DNA of 64,000 nt, taken from Evansella sp. AB-P1. Its GTDB lineage: Bacteria; Bacillota; Bacilli; Bacillales; Salisediminibacteriaceae. Under the pieces are notes generated by a model that had not been told where the DNA came from, did not search any database, and saw only the letters and a program-made list of their open reading frames with translations. The DNA lies in NCBI RefSeq assembly GCF_029688925.1, contig NZ_JARUKY010000020.1:17513-81512 (forward strand), in the 5' to 3' direction. A program made the position numbers and the translations under genes. Shown piece by piece: positions 39,362-51,000 of this stretch (within the stretch, counting starts at the first letter, position 1; the number at the start of each line of letters is the position of its first letter).

Positions 39362-39412
39362 GACCTGTCTCCCAGTGTTGTAAAGATTTACAGTGGCAGG
39401 TCACTTTTTTTC
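39362..39412 (+). terminator. Terminator after the EAL gene
   Basis: GACCTG (39362-39367) pairs with CAGGTC (about 39397-39402), with an inner TGTAAA/TTTACA stem, followed by T's. The sequence TGACCAAATAAAAGTGCAG just upstream (about 39335) recurs before the terminator at 42059. Confidence 0.7.
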
Positions 39413-39474
39413 TTGGGATTGATGCTACTTAAAAGACTTCCTTTGCCTTTGGGATTGGACAATGTATCAAACTA

Positions 39475-40308
39475 TTAAACAAACTGAGAAGGTGGCACTT
39501 TGTAATACTTCTTGAATGCTTTTGAAAAGCTGTAAGGATCAGGGTAACCAAGCTTTTCTGCTATTTGTTTAATCGAATATCGATTACTGTATAAAAGCTC
39601 ACGAGCACGATTCATTCTTAATTGATAGATGTACCTACTAGGTGTAATACCTAAGGATTGCTTAAAATAATAGAAAAAATACTTCTCAGACATACCAGCA
39701 ATTACAGCAAGCTCCCCAATGCTAATCGTTTGATGTAAATGATTTTGAATAAAATCAAAGACCAGTTGAAGATTTTGTAAACCCATCTTCTGTTTCGGAA
39801 CAGAAGATTGATGTTTAAATTCCCCTTGATATTTTCCAATTCCATACAGTTCTATAATCTTAGCAATCAGAATTGTAAAGCACCCCTTTAATCGGATGCC
39901 TGACATCGGAGTGTTCAGTTTATATTGGTCAAAAGTATCTAGAAATAGCCGGCTTTCTTCCTTAACCATTTTGTTTGAAATTATACCTGAAAGCTGGAAA
40001 TTGTCTAAAATTCCAAAATGATTTCCAAGTACAAAGTCAAAGTGTGTAAAAATAAAGCTACATTCGGAACTTAGAGCTGTTGCCGTGTATGCTATTTTAG
40101 GACTGAAAAGAATAAGGTCTCCTTCTGAAGCTTGATATACTTTTTCTTGAATATGGATTTCAATTTTTCCTTTATAAAGGTACCATAAGTCAAAGTCTGG
40201 GTGATGCTTACTCTCTATCCAACTACTGGTGTGAGAAATTTCACTGCAGGAATTTATATGAATCATGACATGTTCAGAGAGGTCGTTGAAAATATTAACG
40301 TAATCCAT
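39475..40308 (-). CDS. AraC-family regulator with cupin-like sensor, divergent to GH4 gene
   Basis: A 277-residue regulator. The N-terminal cupin-type sugar-sensing half includes WYLYKGKIEIHIQEK and GDLILFSPK. A C-terminal AraC HTH (about 180-277) has ISIGELAVIAGMSEKYFFYYF, QIAEKLGYPDPYSFSKAFKK and PPSQF. ATG 40308 is chosen since TGGAG lies 9 bases upstream. An in-frame ATG at 40323 would add five residues without a ribosome site. It faces away from the glycosidase gene, with a palindrome between them, the usual arrangement for a local activator. Confidence 0.88.
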   Translation of the reverse strand: MDYVNIFNDLSEHVMIHINSCSEISHTSSWIESKHHPDFDLWYLYKGKIEIHIQEKVYQASEGDLILFSPKIAYTATALSSECSFIFTHFDFVLGNHFGILDNFQLSGIISNKMVKEESRLFLDTFDQYKLNTPMSGIRLKGCFTILIAKIIELYGIGKYQGEFKHQSSVPKQKMGLQNLQLVFDFIQNHLHQTISIGELAVIAGMSEKYFFYYFKQSLGITPSRYIYQLRMNRARELLYSNRYSIKQIAEKLGYPDPYSFSKAFKKYYKVPPSQFV

Positions 40309-40366
40309 TGCATTCAACTCCATACTTTTTTATATAGTGTGTACTAAACTATTATAACGAAAGGGG

Positions 40367-40378
40367 TTACCCGGGTAA
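40367..40378. promoter_or_regulatory. 12-bp palindrome in the divergent AraC/GH4 control region
   Basis: TTACCCGGGTAA is perfectly self-complementary and lies between two divergently transcribed genes. It could be an operator, or a variant of the Noc-binding palindrome, which has a CCCGGG centre in B. subtilis. Confidence 0.45.
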
Positions 40379-40482
40379 AATAATCTTACTAATTGACATG
40401 TTATACTTACTCTCATCCATTTTATATTTTTCTTAATTCTCTGATAATTGATAATGAAGTAAATGATTGGAGGAGATGGAGA

Positions 40483-41862
40483 ATGATTAGTAATAAACCA
40501 AAAGTTGTAGTAATAGGAGCAGGGAGTTTGTTTTTTGGTCGACAAGCAATCTGGCAGATGGTTCATTCAGAGTACCTAAACAAAGGAACTCTTGCTCTAG
40601 TAGATACGAATGAAGAACGCTTGAATAAGTTGGTGAAGCTAGCTAGAATGGTTGTCAAAGAAAATAAAGTGGATTTGAAGATAGAAGGATCTGTTGAAAG
40701 GCGACAGTTACTTAAGGATGCGGACTTCGTAGTTCTTAGTTTTGCTGAAAATACGGTTAAGTACAGAGGAATTGATTGCTCGGTCTCTGAGAAGTATGGG
40801 ATAAGAATGTGTTCTGGAGATACAATTGGACCAGGAGGGATTTTTCGGGCAATGCGTGAACTCCCTGTCATTATGGATTGTGCTAGAGATATCGAAGACA
40901 TCTGTCCTAATGCTTGGGTCATTAATTATATTAATCCTGCTTCAGTGCACGGAATCGCGTTAAAGCGGTATGCACCAAATCTTAAAAGCTTTTCCTTATG
41001 TGATTCTCACCATATGCCGCATAAAAAAATCATTTACGCAAAACGTGCAGGTATTATACGAGATGAAAGTGAGTATACAGAGGAGATTGAAGATAATTTC
41101 GATATACGAATAGCCGGTGTGAATCACTTTACATGGCTATTAAAAGCAGAGTACGAGGGAAGGGATGTACTTCATGTGATCGCAGACTCAATGAAACGAT
41201 CAGCTGAAACGGAGACTGTAGGCGGAGACACAGGAGCAAAGGCTCTCTTTAATGATGCAATAAGCTACCAATTGTATGACATCTTTGGATATGTCCCCAC
41301 ATGTACAGCTCACACTAAGGAGTATGTTCCTTATTGGCAGGGACTCGGTAAACTTAAGGAACAAATTCCACCACTTTCAATTTGGGAAACAGAAGATCGG
41401 TATAAACGCCATGCGGATATGTGGCAACAGGTGGACAGCTTCCTAGCTGGAGAAACACCTATTAAGAAGTTTATGACGACTTTTGGTCCAGACCATGCTA
41501 CAGATATTATTGAAAATATGGTGGCTGGATTAGGGAAACCGTTTTATATTAATACCTTTAATGAGGGAGCAGTAACAAATATGAACAACGATGCCTTTCT
41601 AGAATTGTTGTGCGAGGTTACGATGGAAGGTGTGAAGCCGTTACCGGTTGGAGAGATGCCTCGTGGAATCCGTGGTATGCAAGAACTCATACTGGATACT
41701 CATGAATTGACGGCAGAAGCTGTGATTGAAGGCACCCATGAAAAACTTAGAAGGGCTATGTTGACAGATCCTCTAGTAAATTCAATTGCTGATGCCGATC
41801 AAATAATTAACGAACTCTTGGAATTAGAGAAGGATATACTCTCTGAGAAGTGGTATAAATAA
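40483..41862 (+). CDS. Glycoside hydrolase family 4 (alpha-galactosidase/alpha-glucosidase type)
   Basis: NAD+- and metal-dependent glycosidase of 459 residues, cytoplasmic. It shows the N-terminal dinucleotide motif VVVIGAGSLFFGRQ, FAENTVKYRG, WVINYINPASVHG near residue 150, the metal-ligand region SLCDSHHMP near 175 (Cys and His) and AGVNHFTWLL near 205. These resemble MelA-type GH4 enzymes; the exact sugar cannot be read. GGAGGAGATGGAG precedes ATG 40483. No transporter gene is adjacent, so uptake must be encoded elsewhere. The AraC-type regulator is divergent. Confidence 0.9.
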   Translation: MISNKPKVVVIGAGSLFFGRQAIWQMVHSEYLNKGTLALVDTNEERLNKLVKLARMVVKENKVDLKIEGSVERRQLLKDADFVVLSFAENTVKYRGIDCSVSEKYGIRMCSGDTIGPGGIFRAMRELPVIMDCARDIEDICPNAWVINYINPASVHGIALKRYAPNLKSFSLCDSHHMPHKKIIYAKRAGIIRDESEYTEEIEDNFDIRIAGVNHFTWLLKAEYEGRDVLHVIADSMKRSAETETVGGDTGAKALFNDAISYQLYDIFGYVPTCTAHTKEYVPYWQGLGKLKEQIPPLSIWETEDRYKRHADMWQQVDSFLAGETPIKKFMTTFGPDHATDIIENMVAGLGKPFYINTFNEGAVTNMNNDAFLELLCEVTMEGVKPLPVGEMPRGIRGMQELILDTHELTAEAVIEGTHEKLRRAMLTDPLVNSIADADQIINELLELEKDILSEKWYK

Positions 41863-42058
41863 AGTTATGTATAAATAAGGATGAGTGGAGTGATATAGCT
41901 TAAATTGTTTGACGAAAAATGGATATTTCTGTATTCAACAAACATTTGATTATATTGATTTGGCTTCTGAAATAGCAGGTTCAGTACCACCATCAATGCC
42001 TATTGTCGACAGAAAATGAACGCTTCTTTAGACTGACATTTGAGTCATGACCAAATAA

Positions 42059-42106
42059 AAGTGCAGGACTCTGCAAGGGAAAAATGCAGAGTCCTGCACT
42101 TATTTT
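42059..42106 (+). terminator. Strong intrinsic terminator between GH4 and kinase genes
   Basis: AAGTGCAGGACTCTGC (42059-42074) pairs perfectly with GCAGAGTCCTGCACTT (42086-42101), followed by T's. The 41863-42058 stretch before it holds no convincing gene. Confidence 0.92.
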
Positions 42107-42201
42107 AAGTCTCTTTGTACATCTTTCGTGCTATATTCTTTTGGAAAAAATAAAATGCTATACTTAAGAAAATAAGAAACTGTAATTAAGGTGGAGCTAG
42201 C

Positions 42202-44238
42202 ATGAAAAAGATAATAATTTGTATATTTTTATTGATTATGTTCGGAGCAACAAGTGTTTTCAGTCAAATTGATATGGAAGAAATGGGAAGTATCGTGCTA
42301 GACTCTGAACAACAGAATCCGTTTCCATTGGACGGTAAATGGGAGTTTTATTGGGGTGAGTTACTGGAACCTTCTGATATAAGTGAGAGTAGGCATATTC
42401 CAGATTATATAGCTGTTCCTTCTTCGTGGAACGATGGAAAGGTTTATAGAGAATCCATAGAAAGTACTGGATATGGTACATACCGACTTAAGTTACATAT
42501 ACCAGACGAGGATGTGAACAAACAGAAGGCAATATCGTTTCACTATATCGGAAGTGCATACAGAATTTGGGTAGATGGGGAAGAATATGATGGGGCAGGA
42601 GTGGTAGGTACAAATGCTATTGAAGAAACTCCATTATTAAAAAGAAATATCATCTTTTTTGAACCTCTTGATACTATTGTGGAAATTGTTATTCAAGTAT
42701 CAAACTTCTCATTTCGGGAAGGTGGCATTATTCATGAGGTTACATATGGGGACCCTGATACATTGGCTGGTTTATTGATTAATGAGAACCTTTTAAACTT
42801 TTTTACAATTGGTGGACTATTTATTATAGGGCTTTATCATTTATTAGTATATGCTAAGAGAAATAATGAACCTGCTATTCTATTTATTGGTTTCTCCTCA
42901 TTAGCCCTTGCAATTAGAACATTTACAGTAAGTGAGTCTGTTATACTACCAATTATTGATATGATTGGTTGGGAAAACCTCGTAAGAATCGAATATTTAT
43001 CTGAAGAGATTTTTTTCATATGTCTCGTTCTTACAGTAAAATTTTTATTTCCTAGAGAAGTACATCAATCAATGGTGTATATTTCGATTATTACAGCGTC
43101 TCTCCTAAGTTTAATCATATTATTTACTCCATCTCAAATCTTTACAAGTATGCTTCCATATCACATTTTATTATTAGTTGCTTTGTCTTGCTATTTCGTA
43201 TTCTATGTAGGTATTTTGGCTATTATCCGAAAAAGAGAAGGGGCTATCTTACATATTATTGGTGCGTTGTTTATTGTATTTGGTGTTTTAAATGATTTAC
43301 TTAAGAGTATGATGCTTATACATACATTTTCTATGATACAGTATGTTTTTATCATTTTTATTATGCTTCAAGCTGTAATAATTTCTAACAAGTATACAGT
43401 TTTATTCAAAGAGAATGAGTCATTAACAAGTGAATTATTCGAATTAACAGAAACATTGGAATACAAAATTCAAGAAAGAACAGAAAAACTCCATCAAAAA
43501 AATAATGAGTTAATTGAATTACAACAGTCTAGGACAAAATTACTAGCGAATATTGCACATGATATGGGAACCCCGCTAGTTGGTGTCCAGACATATTTGC
43601 AAATCATGAAAGAGGGAAAAGTAGATTTAGATAATCAGATTGTAATTCCTAAGTTGGTAGATGAAATATCTTATATTAGGAGACTAAATAATGATCTCTT
43701 TGATTTATCAAAGTTAGAATCTCAAAATTTGAAGTTTCAGATGGAAATAGTACAAATAAAAGAATACATTACAAAAATATATAGAGCCGTACAAAAAGAA
43801 GTGATGTTACCTTCTCAACAGGCAGTATTCAAAATCGCTAAGTTAGAGACAAAAATAAATGGAGAAGAAGCCTGTGTGGAGTTGGACAATATTCGAATCA
43901 GACAAGTAATGGAAAATTATATTGGAAATGCTCTTAAGTTTTCAAAGAATATATCAAAAGAAACCGAGATTACACTAAATTGTTATGTAAATAGAAATGT
44001 GGAATCAGAATATGAGGTAATAATAGAAGTAATTGATAATGGAACCGGTATTGCCGAAGAAGAAGTGGATCATGTTTTCGAACGGTTTTATAAAAAAAGA
44101 GAAGGAAACCTTGATGGTAGTGGATTAGGTCTAGCAATCGTGAAAGAGATTGTTGAACAACACGGAGGAAAAGTAGGTGTAGAAAGTAAAATGGGAGAAG
44201 GCAGCTGCTTTTATTTTTCCTTACCTATTACGCAATAA
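42202..44238 (+). CDS. Sensor histidine kinase with 7TM-DISM input module
   Basis: A 678-residue kinase: signal peptide (about 1-21), extracellular jelly-roll 7TMR-DISMED2-like domain (about 25-185, with PFPLDGKWEFYWGELL), seven membrane helices (about 195-400), a coiled coil, HisKA with LANIAHDMGTPLVGVQ (His453), and HATPase with NYIGNALKFSKN, DNGTGIAEEE and GSGLGLAIVKEI. The DISM class senses carbohydrates or other extracellular ligands. AAGGTGGAG precedes the ATG. The partner regulator is convergent, and their 3' ends overlap by 18 bases. Confidence 0.9.
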   Translation: MKKIIICIFLLIMFGATSVFSQIDMEEMGSIVLDSEQQNPFPLDGKWEFYWGELLEPSDISESRHIPDYIAVPSSWNDGKVYRESIESTGYGTYRLKLHIPDEDVNKQKAISFHYIGSAYRIWVDGEEYDGAGVVGTNAIEETPLLKRNIIFFEPLDTIVEIVIQVSNFSFREGGIIHEVTYGDPDTLAGLLINENLLNFFTIGGLFIIGLYHLLVYAKRNNEPAILFIGFSSLALAIRTFTVSESVILPIIDMIGWENLVRIEYLSEEIFFICLVLTVKFLFPREVHQSMVYISIITASLLSLIILFTPSQIFTSMLPYHILLLVALSCYFVFYVGILAIIRKREGAILHIIGALFIVFGVLNDLLKSMMLIHTFSMIQYVFIIFIMLQAVIISNKYTVLFKENESLTSELFELTETLEYKIQERTEKLHQKNNELIELQQSRTKLLANIAHDMGTPLVGVQTYLQIMKEGKVDLDNQIVIPKLVDEISYIRRLNNDLFDLSKLESQNLKFQMEIVQIKEYITKIYRAVQKEVMLPSQQAVFKIAKLETKINGEEACVELDNIRIRQVMENYIGNALKFSKNISKETEITLNCYVNRNVESEYEVIIEVIDNGTGIAEEEVDHVFERFYKKREGNLDGSGLGLAIVKEIVEQHGGKVGVESKMGEGSCFYFSLPITQ

Positions 44239-44880
44239 AGCAGCAGCCTCCTGACGATTTTTCACTTGTAGTTTTTCATATATCACTGTTAAATAGTTTT
44301 TTAATGTGCCGACACTTACTGATAGGTTGTCGGCAATTTCTTTATTTGTATACCTTTCAACAAGTAAGGACATGATTTTTTGTTCGCGAATTGTAAATGT
44401 ATTATTTGAATAAATAAATTCAGGAAGCTTAGGTTGCTTATTGATGGTGTTTACGAGATAGGTCGCTAACTTTGAGGCTACTTCTGCCGGTAGAATGTAT
44501 TGCCCCTTTACAACATCCTGAATTGTATTCACTAAATTTATAAAATCAATTCCCTTAATTAAATAGCCATTTGCACCGTTAGCGAGCCCCTCGATTATGA
44601 ATTCCTCTTCATTAAATGTTGTTAAAATCAGTATATACATATGTGGATATTCTAATTTAAGTTTACGTATGCATTCAATGCCATTCATCATAGGCATTTT
44701 TATATCTATTAATATAACGTCAGGTTGTAGATCCTTAATTTTTTCTAGTGTTTCTTTACCATTCCCTGCACTACCTACCACGGTTAAATGCTTTTCGGCG
44801 TTTATAACTAATTCAATCCCTGAACGAAAGAAAATATCATCATCTGTTATAAAAATTTTCAAAGTTTCATCGGACTCCAT
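44221..44880 (-). CDS. NarL/FixJ-family response regulator
   Basis: A 219-residue regulator. The receiver begins TLKIFITDDDIFFRSGIELV, with phosphoacceptor Asp in DVILIDIKMPMMNG and Lys in YLIKG. The C-terminal LuxR-type HTH contains FTIREQKIMSLLVERYTNKEI and LSVSVGTLKNYLTVIY. ATG 44880 is chosen, with AGGAAG 7 bases upstream. It is encoded convergently with the adjacent DISM kinase, overlapping its last codons. Pairing with that kinase is likely from proximity but unproven. Confidence 0.88.
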   Translation of the reverse strand: MESDETLKIFITDDDIFFRSGIELVINAEKHLTVVGSAGNGKETLEKIKDLQPDVILIDIKMPMMNGIECIRKLKLEYPHMYILILTTFNEEEFIIEGLANGANGYLIKGIDFINLVNTIQDVVKGQYILPAEVASKLATYLVNTINKQPKLPEFIYSNNTFTIREQKIMSLLVERYTNKEIADNLSVSVGTLKNYLTVIYEKLQVKNRQEAAALLRNR

Positions 44881-45080
44881 GATGCTACTTCCTTTCATAC
44901 AATAGATAGAACTATTTGTAAGATTAAAGATTTTAATACTAAAATTTTATCACAAAATTCTACAAATTGTTACTTTATTTGAGAATATGACTATAAGTCA
45001 CTACTACTTTATACCTATTTCCACTATAGTGAACGTAATTACAATCATACAGAGGATTAGTTTAGTGGGGAGTGAAAGGT

Positions 45081-48000
45081 ATGTTAAAAAAACAAGTAAA
45101 ATTATTAGAAAAGAATTTACTTATTTTTCTTTGTGCATTACTTGCTTTTTCACCGTTGCTGACAACAGCAGTTGGGATGAAAGAGGTAACAGCGGCAGGT
45201 GGTATTTCAATATCTAACCTAAAAGGAATTGAATATCAAGAGGGGGATGGGCCAGTACAAGTTGCTCCAGAGGTGGAGATTACTGGTGGAGGTTCGTATG
45301 GAGATGGGTATGTCCGTTTTGGAATAAATGGCATGACTTCTTCAGAGACATTATCTATTATCACTGTTAATAGTCCATCCGATGTAGATGGGGAAGTATC
45401 AATCGTTGATAGCCTCGTATACTTAGGAAACGGTACAGGGTATAGGCAAATTGGTACTGTTAATAGGGTACTTAATGGGAAAGATGGTCATCCGATTCAA
45501 ATAGATTTCTCAACACCTCTAGTGAATTCTGGATTTGAAGAAGAGGTGAAGAGTGCGAGCATTACATCACAGAACCAAATGGGGCAAACGCATCGAATTA
45601 ACGGTTGGGATATCACTTTAGGGGAATATAGAATTGACCAATTAAAGCAAGGAACTCAAGGGACATTAGTTACTAGTGGTACGCAAGCAAATGATTTTAG
45701 AATGCAGTTTCAAGTGCAAAGTAGTGAGAAGTCTACTGGTAATTACGCTTTAAGACTAGAGTCAAGGTATTGGGTAAATGAAAGAAGTAGTCATCCACAT
45801 AACTTAAGGAACCCTAATTATGCTGTGTTCCATGGTCCGTGGGCAATCAGTGATGCTTTCTATGCATATAAGGAAGATACCATCGCTTTAGATTGGTCCG
45901 CTGTAAATGGTGGAGATGATTATGATGTGTATGCATTTTTAGAAAATGTAGAAACAGGAAATGAAATTGAATTGTTTTATGGAAGAGGATTTGTACAGCC
46001 ATGGATTACTACGGGAGCAGAAATTCCTGCTGATGGAAATTACCGTTTTAAATTTATTAGTGGTTCTTACGATGCTACTGGTGGCGGATTAATGGGTGCG
46101 TCCCTTTACATCGATAATATCCGTTACTTCGGTAATGCAGCAAATGATGCTGTTGTTCAACAGGTGGCAAGATTAATAACTTATGAAAATACATCACCTG
46201 ATCCAGACTTACCAGAGAGAACGTTGGAGATCGAAATTAAGAACGCAGATAATAAAACGACTACTGTAACTGAAGAAGTGCAAAATGAAGCACTTATCCA
46301 CTATGCTCAGGGGGATAACAGTGGAAATGTAACGCAGGATCTAGTTTTAGTAACAGAACCGAAAGATGGAGCAACAATCCAGTGGTCTAGTGATTCAAAT
46401 TTATATATTAATGCAGATACTGGTGAAGTAACGAGACCATCTCATGTACTAGGCGATCAACAAGTTGTGTTAACTGCAAGAATTCCAAAAAATGGGAATA
46501 CGACTACAAAAACCTTTACTGTGAACGTGAAAGCAGGACTACCAGCTCCAGAAATTTCAGTAGATACAGAGGCTTTTAAGCCAGTTCAGCCAGGAGTTGT
46601 GGAACTTTCCATTAACGAAACAATAGGAAATGGCAATAAAGTGTTTTATCGAATAGGTAATATAGATTCACTTCCTTTAAACCTAGGACAAAAAGTGAAA
46701 CTAAGTAGTTGGTCAGTGGTGGAAGGAACATCTGCGTCAGTTCAGGTGGAAAACGGAAGTTATATTGAAGTGGTCGAAATAGAAGAAAATCTCGTTGTAA
46801 AATGGAGTCGTATCGGCCCAACTGACGATGGAAAACCATTACAGGATGCAATTGATAAGGCAGAGCTTACATTAGAAAAAGCTGAAAACTCTAAAGAACG
46901 CTATACATCTGTTGGTGGAAATACCGGTGATGCTGTTTATTCAGAAGTTGTACGTGAAGCTGAAGATCTTAAACAAGGATTGGATGCAAATCCACAGCTG
47001 AAAGATGTAATCAAAGATAAAACAGATACATTAATATCAGCTATTAAGTCATTGGAATCAGCAAGTGATGAAAAGGAATTACAGAATGCATTGAAGGCAG
47101 CAAATGAAGTAATGGATGATGCTGAACAGGCTTCCCTACGATATCAAGGAGCAGGTGGGAAAAAACAGGATTCAGTTTTTGAAGCTTTAATATTAGCACA
47201 TGCAGATTTAGATGATGTATTGAATGAAACACCAAAAGATGTACGAAAAATAGAAGCTGCTACAGCATTATTGAGAGAAGCGGTAGGTAATTTGAACAAG
47301 GCTAGTGAAGCGTTGGAATTAGCTAATGCAGTAGCTGCGGCTGAGGCAGAAAAAGACAGAGCTAATACTGTTCAAGGTAAATTTACTACGGCAGGAGGAG
47401 ATAGCCGGCAACCTGTATTTGCAGATGTAGTAGTCAAATTAGTAGAGCTAGATATACTATTAAATGCAAATCCTAAAAACAAGGAGTTAATAGAGACAGC
47501 CACGTCAGCTTTAAATAAAGCTATTGATCAATTACTGATTGCAAGTGAAGAACTTGAACTTATTAATGCAGTAGTTTTAGCTAATGCAGCAATTATTAGT
47601 GCAGACCAAGGACAAGCTCGATATGAAAATGCTAATGGTGATAAAGAAGCAGAAGTATTTGAGGCAGTGAATATTGCTAAAGAACATCTTGAAGAATTGT
47701 TGGATACACCTACAACTCAAGATACAGTGGCTATAAAAACAGCAACAAATGATTTGCAAGAAGCGGTTGAATTGTTAAATAAAGCTAGTGAACTTAAAGA
47801 GCTAGAAAATACCCTCGAATCTGCAGAGGAAGTTCTAGAATTTGCTGATAGAGCTGAAGAAAGATTTAACAATGCTGGTGGAGAGCAGCTAGCAGTTGAA
47901 TACCAAACAGTACAATGGAGAAAGTTTCACTTAAAATCATTATTGGAAAATCCTCTTCCACATGACAAGGATGAAATTAAGGCAGCATCTCTCCATTTAT

Positions 48001-51000
48001 ATAGAGCTGTTAAAGCAGTAGAAAGACTAAGTGACGATCTTGAATTAAAGAATGCATTAGAGAAAGCAAGAGTGGCCAGTGAAGCTGCTGAAAAAATACA
48101 AACTCGTTATGATAATGCAAATGGAGATAAAGAAGCAGAGGTATATAGGGATGTTCTAACTGCGAAAGTACAGCTAGACACATTAGTGAATGCAGACCCA
48201 CAAAATACAGAAGCGATCGAATCTGCAACAAAGAATTTACTAAAAGCAGTAAAAGAGTTAGAAAAAGCAAGTGAAGCAAAAGAACTCGAAAATGCGTTAG
48301 AAGCAGCGGAAGCAGCCCAGTTAGAAGCGGAAAAAGTGGAAACACGCTATGAAAAAGCTGACGGAGATAAAGAAGCAGAAGAATATGGGGACGTTCAGAA
48401 AGCGAAGTCAGCATTAGCTGAATTAGTAGAAGCGACACCGCAAAATACGGAAACGATCAAATCAGCAACAAAGAATCTACTAAAAACAGTAAAAGAGCTA
48501 GAAAAGGCAAGTGAAGCGAAAGAATTAGAGAATGCTTTAGAAGCAGCGGAAGCAGCTCAAACGACAGCGGAAAAAGTGGAAAACCGTTACTCCAATGCAG
48601 ACGGAGATAAAGAAGCAGAAGTATATGGGGACGTTCAAGCAGCGAAGTCAGCATTAGCTGCATTAGTAGATGAAAACCCACAAAATACAGAAGCGATCGA
48701 ATCAGCAACAAAGAACTTACTAAAAGCAGTAAAAGAGTTAGAAAAAGCAAGTGAAGCAAAGGAACTAGAAAATGCGTTAGAATCAGCCGAATCAGCTCTG
48801 TTACAAGCGGAAAAAGTGGAAACGCGCTATGAAAAAGCAGATGGAGATATAGAAGCAGAAGTATATGGGGATGTTCAAGAAGCAAAGAAAGCATTAGCGG
48901 AGAAAGTAGGAACAACACCACAACATACAGAAGCAATCGAATCCGCAACCAAGAATTTATTAGAAGCGGTAAAAGAGTTAGAAAAAGCAAGTGAAGCAAA
49001 GGAACTCGAAAATGCGTTAGAAGCAGCAAAGCTAGCACAATCAACATCGGAAAAAGTGGAAAATCGCTATGAAAAAGCAGATGGAGATAAAGAAGCGGAA
49101 GTATATGAGGACGTTCAAACAGCGAAGTCAGCATTAGCTGAATTAGTAGAAGCGACACCGCAAAATACGGAAGCGATCAAATCAGCAACAAAGAACTTAC
49201 TAAAAGCAGTAAAAGAGTTAGAAAAGGCAAGTGAAGCAAAAGAATTAGAAAATGCCTTAGAATCAGCGGAAGCAGCACAAGCGAAAACGAAAAAAGCTGA
49301 AAACCGTTACTCCGAAGCAGACGGAGATAAAGCAGCAGAAGTATATGAGGACGTTCAAGCAGCGAAATCAGCGTTAGCAGAATTGGTAGATGAAAATCCA
49401 CAAAATACAGAAGCGATCGAAGCTGCAACAAAGAATCTTCTAAAAGCAGTAAAAGAGTTAGAAAAGGCAAGCGAAGCCAAGGAACTAGAAAATGCATTAG
49501 ATGCAGCAGAATCAGCACAAGCAAAAGCGGAAAAAGTGGAAACTCGTTATACAAAAGCAGACGGAGATAAAGAAGCAGAAGTATATGAGGAAGTTCAAGC
49601 AGAGAAGAAAGCATTAGCTGAATTAGTAGAAGCGACACCGCAAAATACAGAAGCAATAGAAACAGCAACAAAGAACTTATTAGAAGCCATAAAAGAGCTA
49701 GAAAAAGCAAGTGAAGCGAAAGAATTAGAAAATGCGTTAGAATCAGCGGAAGCAGCACAAGCAACAGCGGAAAAAGTTGAAAACAGTTACTCCAAAGCAG
49801 ACGGAGATAAAGAGGCGGAAGTATATGCGGACGTTCAAGCAGCGAAGGCAGCATTAGCTGAATTAGTAGATGAAAACCCTCAAAATACAGAAGCAATCGA
49901 ATCTGCAACAAAGAACTTATTAAAAACTGTAAAAGAGTTAGAGAAGGCAAGTGAAGCAAAGGAATTAGAAAATGCATTAGAATCAGCGGAAGCAGCTCAA
50001 GCAACAGCGGAAAAAGCTGAAAACCGTTATACAAAAGCAGACGGAGATAAAGCAGCAGAAGTATATGAGGAAGTCCAGGAAGCGAAGGCAACATTAGCTG
50101 AGCAAGTTGGAACGGCCCCACAAAATACAGAAGCAATTGAATCCGCAACAAAGAATTTATTAAAAGCAGTAAAAGAGCTAGAAAAAGCAAGTGAAGCAAA
50201 GGAACTAGAAAATGCGTTAAAAGCAGCGGAAGTAGCGCAAGCACAAGCGGAAAAAGCAATGGAATTATATCGTGCTGCAGATGGTGACATAAATGCAAAA
50301 GTCTATGAAGTATTGTATCTGGCGGTGTCTGAATTAAATAGTTTAATAGAGGCAACACCACAAGATACAAAAGCTATCCATACAGCAGCGGAACAAGTAA
50401 ATGCTACAGTTGATCAAATAAATAACGTAACAAGCACAATTTTAAAAGGCCAGTTATTCAATAAAATAGATGAAATGAATAATGTTTCAAAAATGAGTTC
50501 AGTGTATACAGCAATTGAAGAGGCAGCCTTAACAAAAGAAGACAGACAAATGGTTTTCGGATATTTTACAGATAAAGCTCTTTTAGATGATAGTACTATT
50601 GTTTTCCATAACTCAGAAGATTTAACTAAGGTAGAACATGCAATTACTCATTCGGACAAATCTTCGAATGCAAAGGAAAATGCATATATTCGATTAGCTG
50701 AGAAAGGAATCAGAGAGTTATCAGTAACGGATGTACCGACGAAAGATCAGAAGTTCCAAAAAGTGCAAAATCAAACAATTGAATTTATAATTCAAAAGGT
50801 ATCCGCTGAACAGGAACGTTTGACGGTACTGCACGAATTAACTGTAGATGCGTTATCCTTAACAAGAGAGAATGCTTTTACATTCCAAAATGGCGACACT
50901 TGGGAGAGTATTACAACTAACTTTTTCGCATTAAATGCAGGTGCATATGGTACTAAGATTAGCTGGGAGTCAAGTAATGGTCAGGTCATTTCTGTTACAG

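Noticed and set aside
41880..42020. A short open stretch after the GH4 gene ending in ...SVPPSMPIVDRK
   Set aside because: It has no start codon with a ribosome site, is only about 40 codons, and I do not recognise it. It could be a gene remnant, but I cannot support that.
48010..50370. Long open frames of 142, 233 and 397 codons on the minus strand
   Set aside because: They are Leu-rich antisense shadows created by the 240-bp coding repeats of the surface protein. They have no ribosome sites or domain features.
46836..50441. Regular repeats considered as a CRISPR array
   Set aside because: The 240-base units have no spacers and are in frame within one gene.
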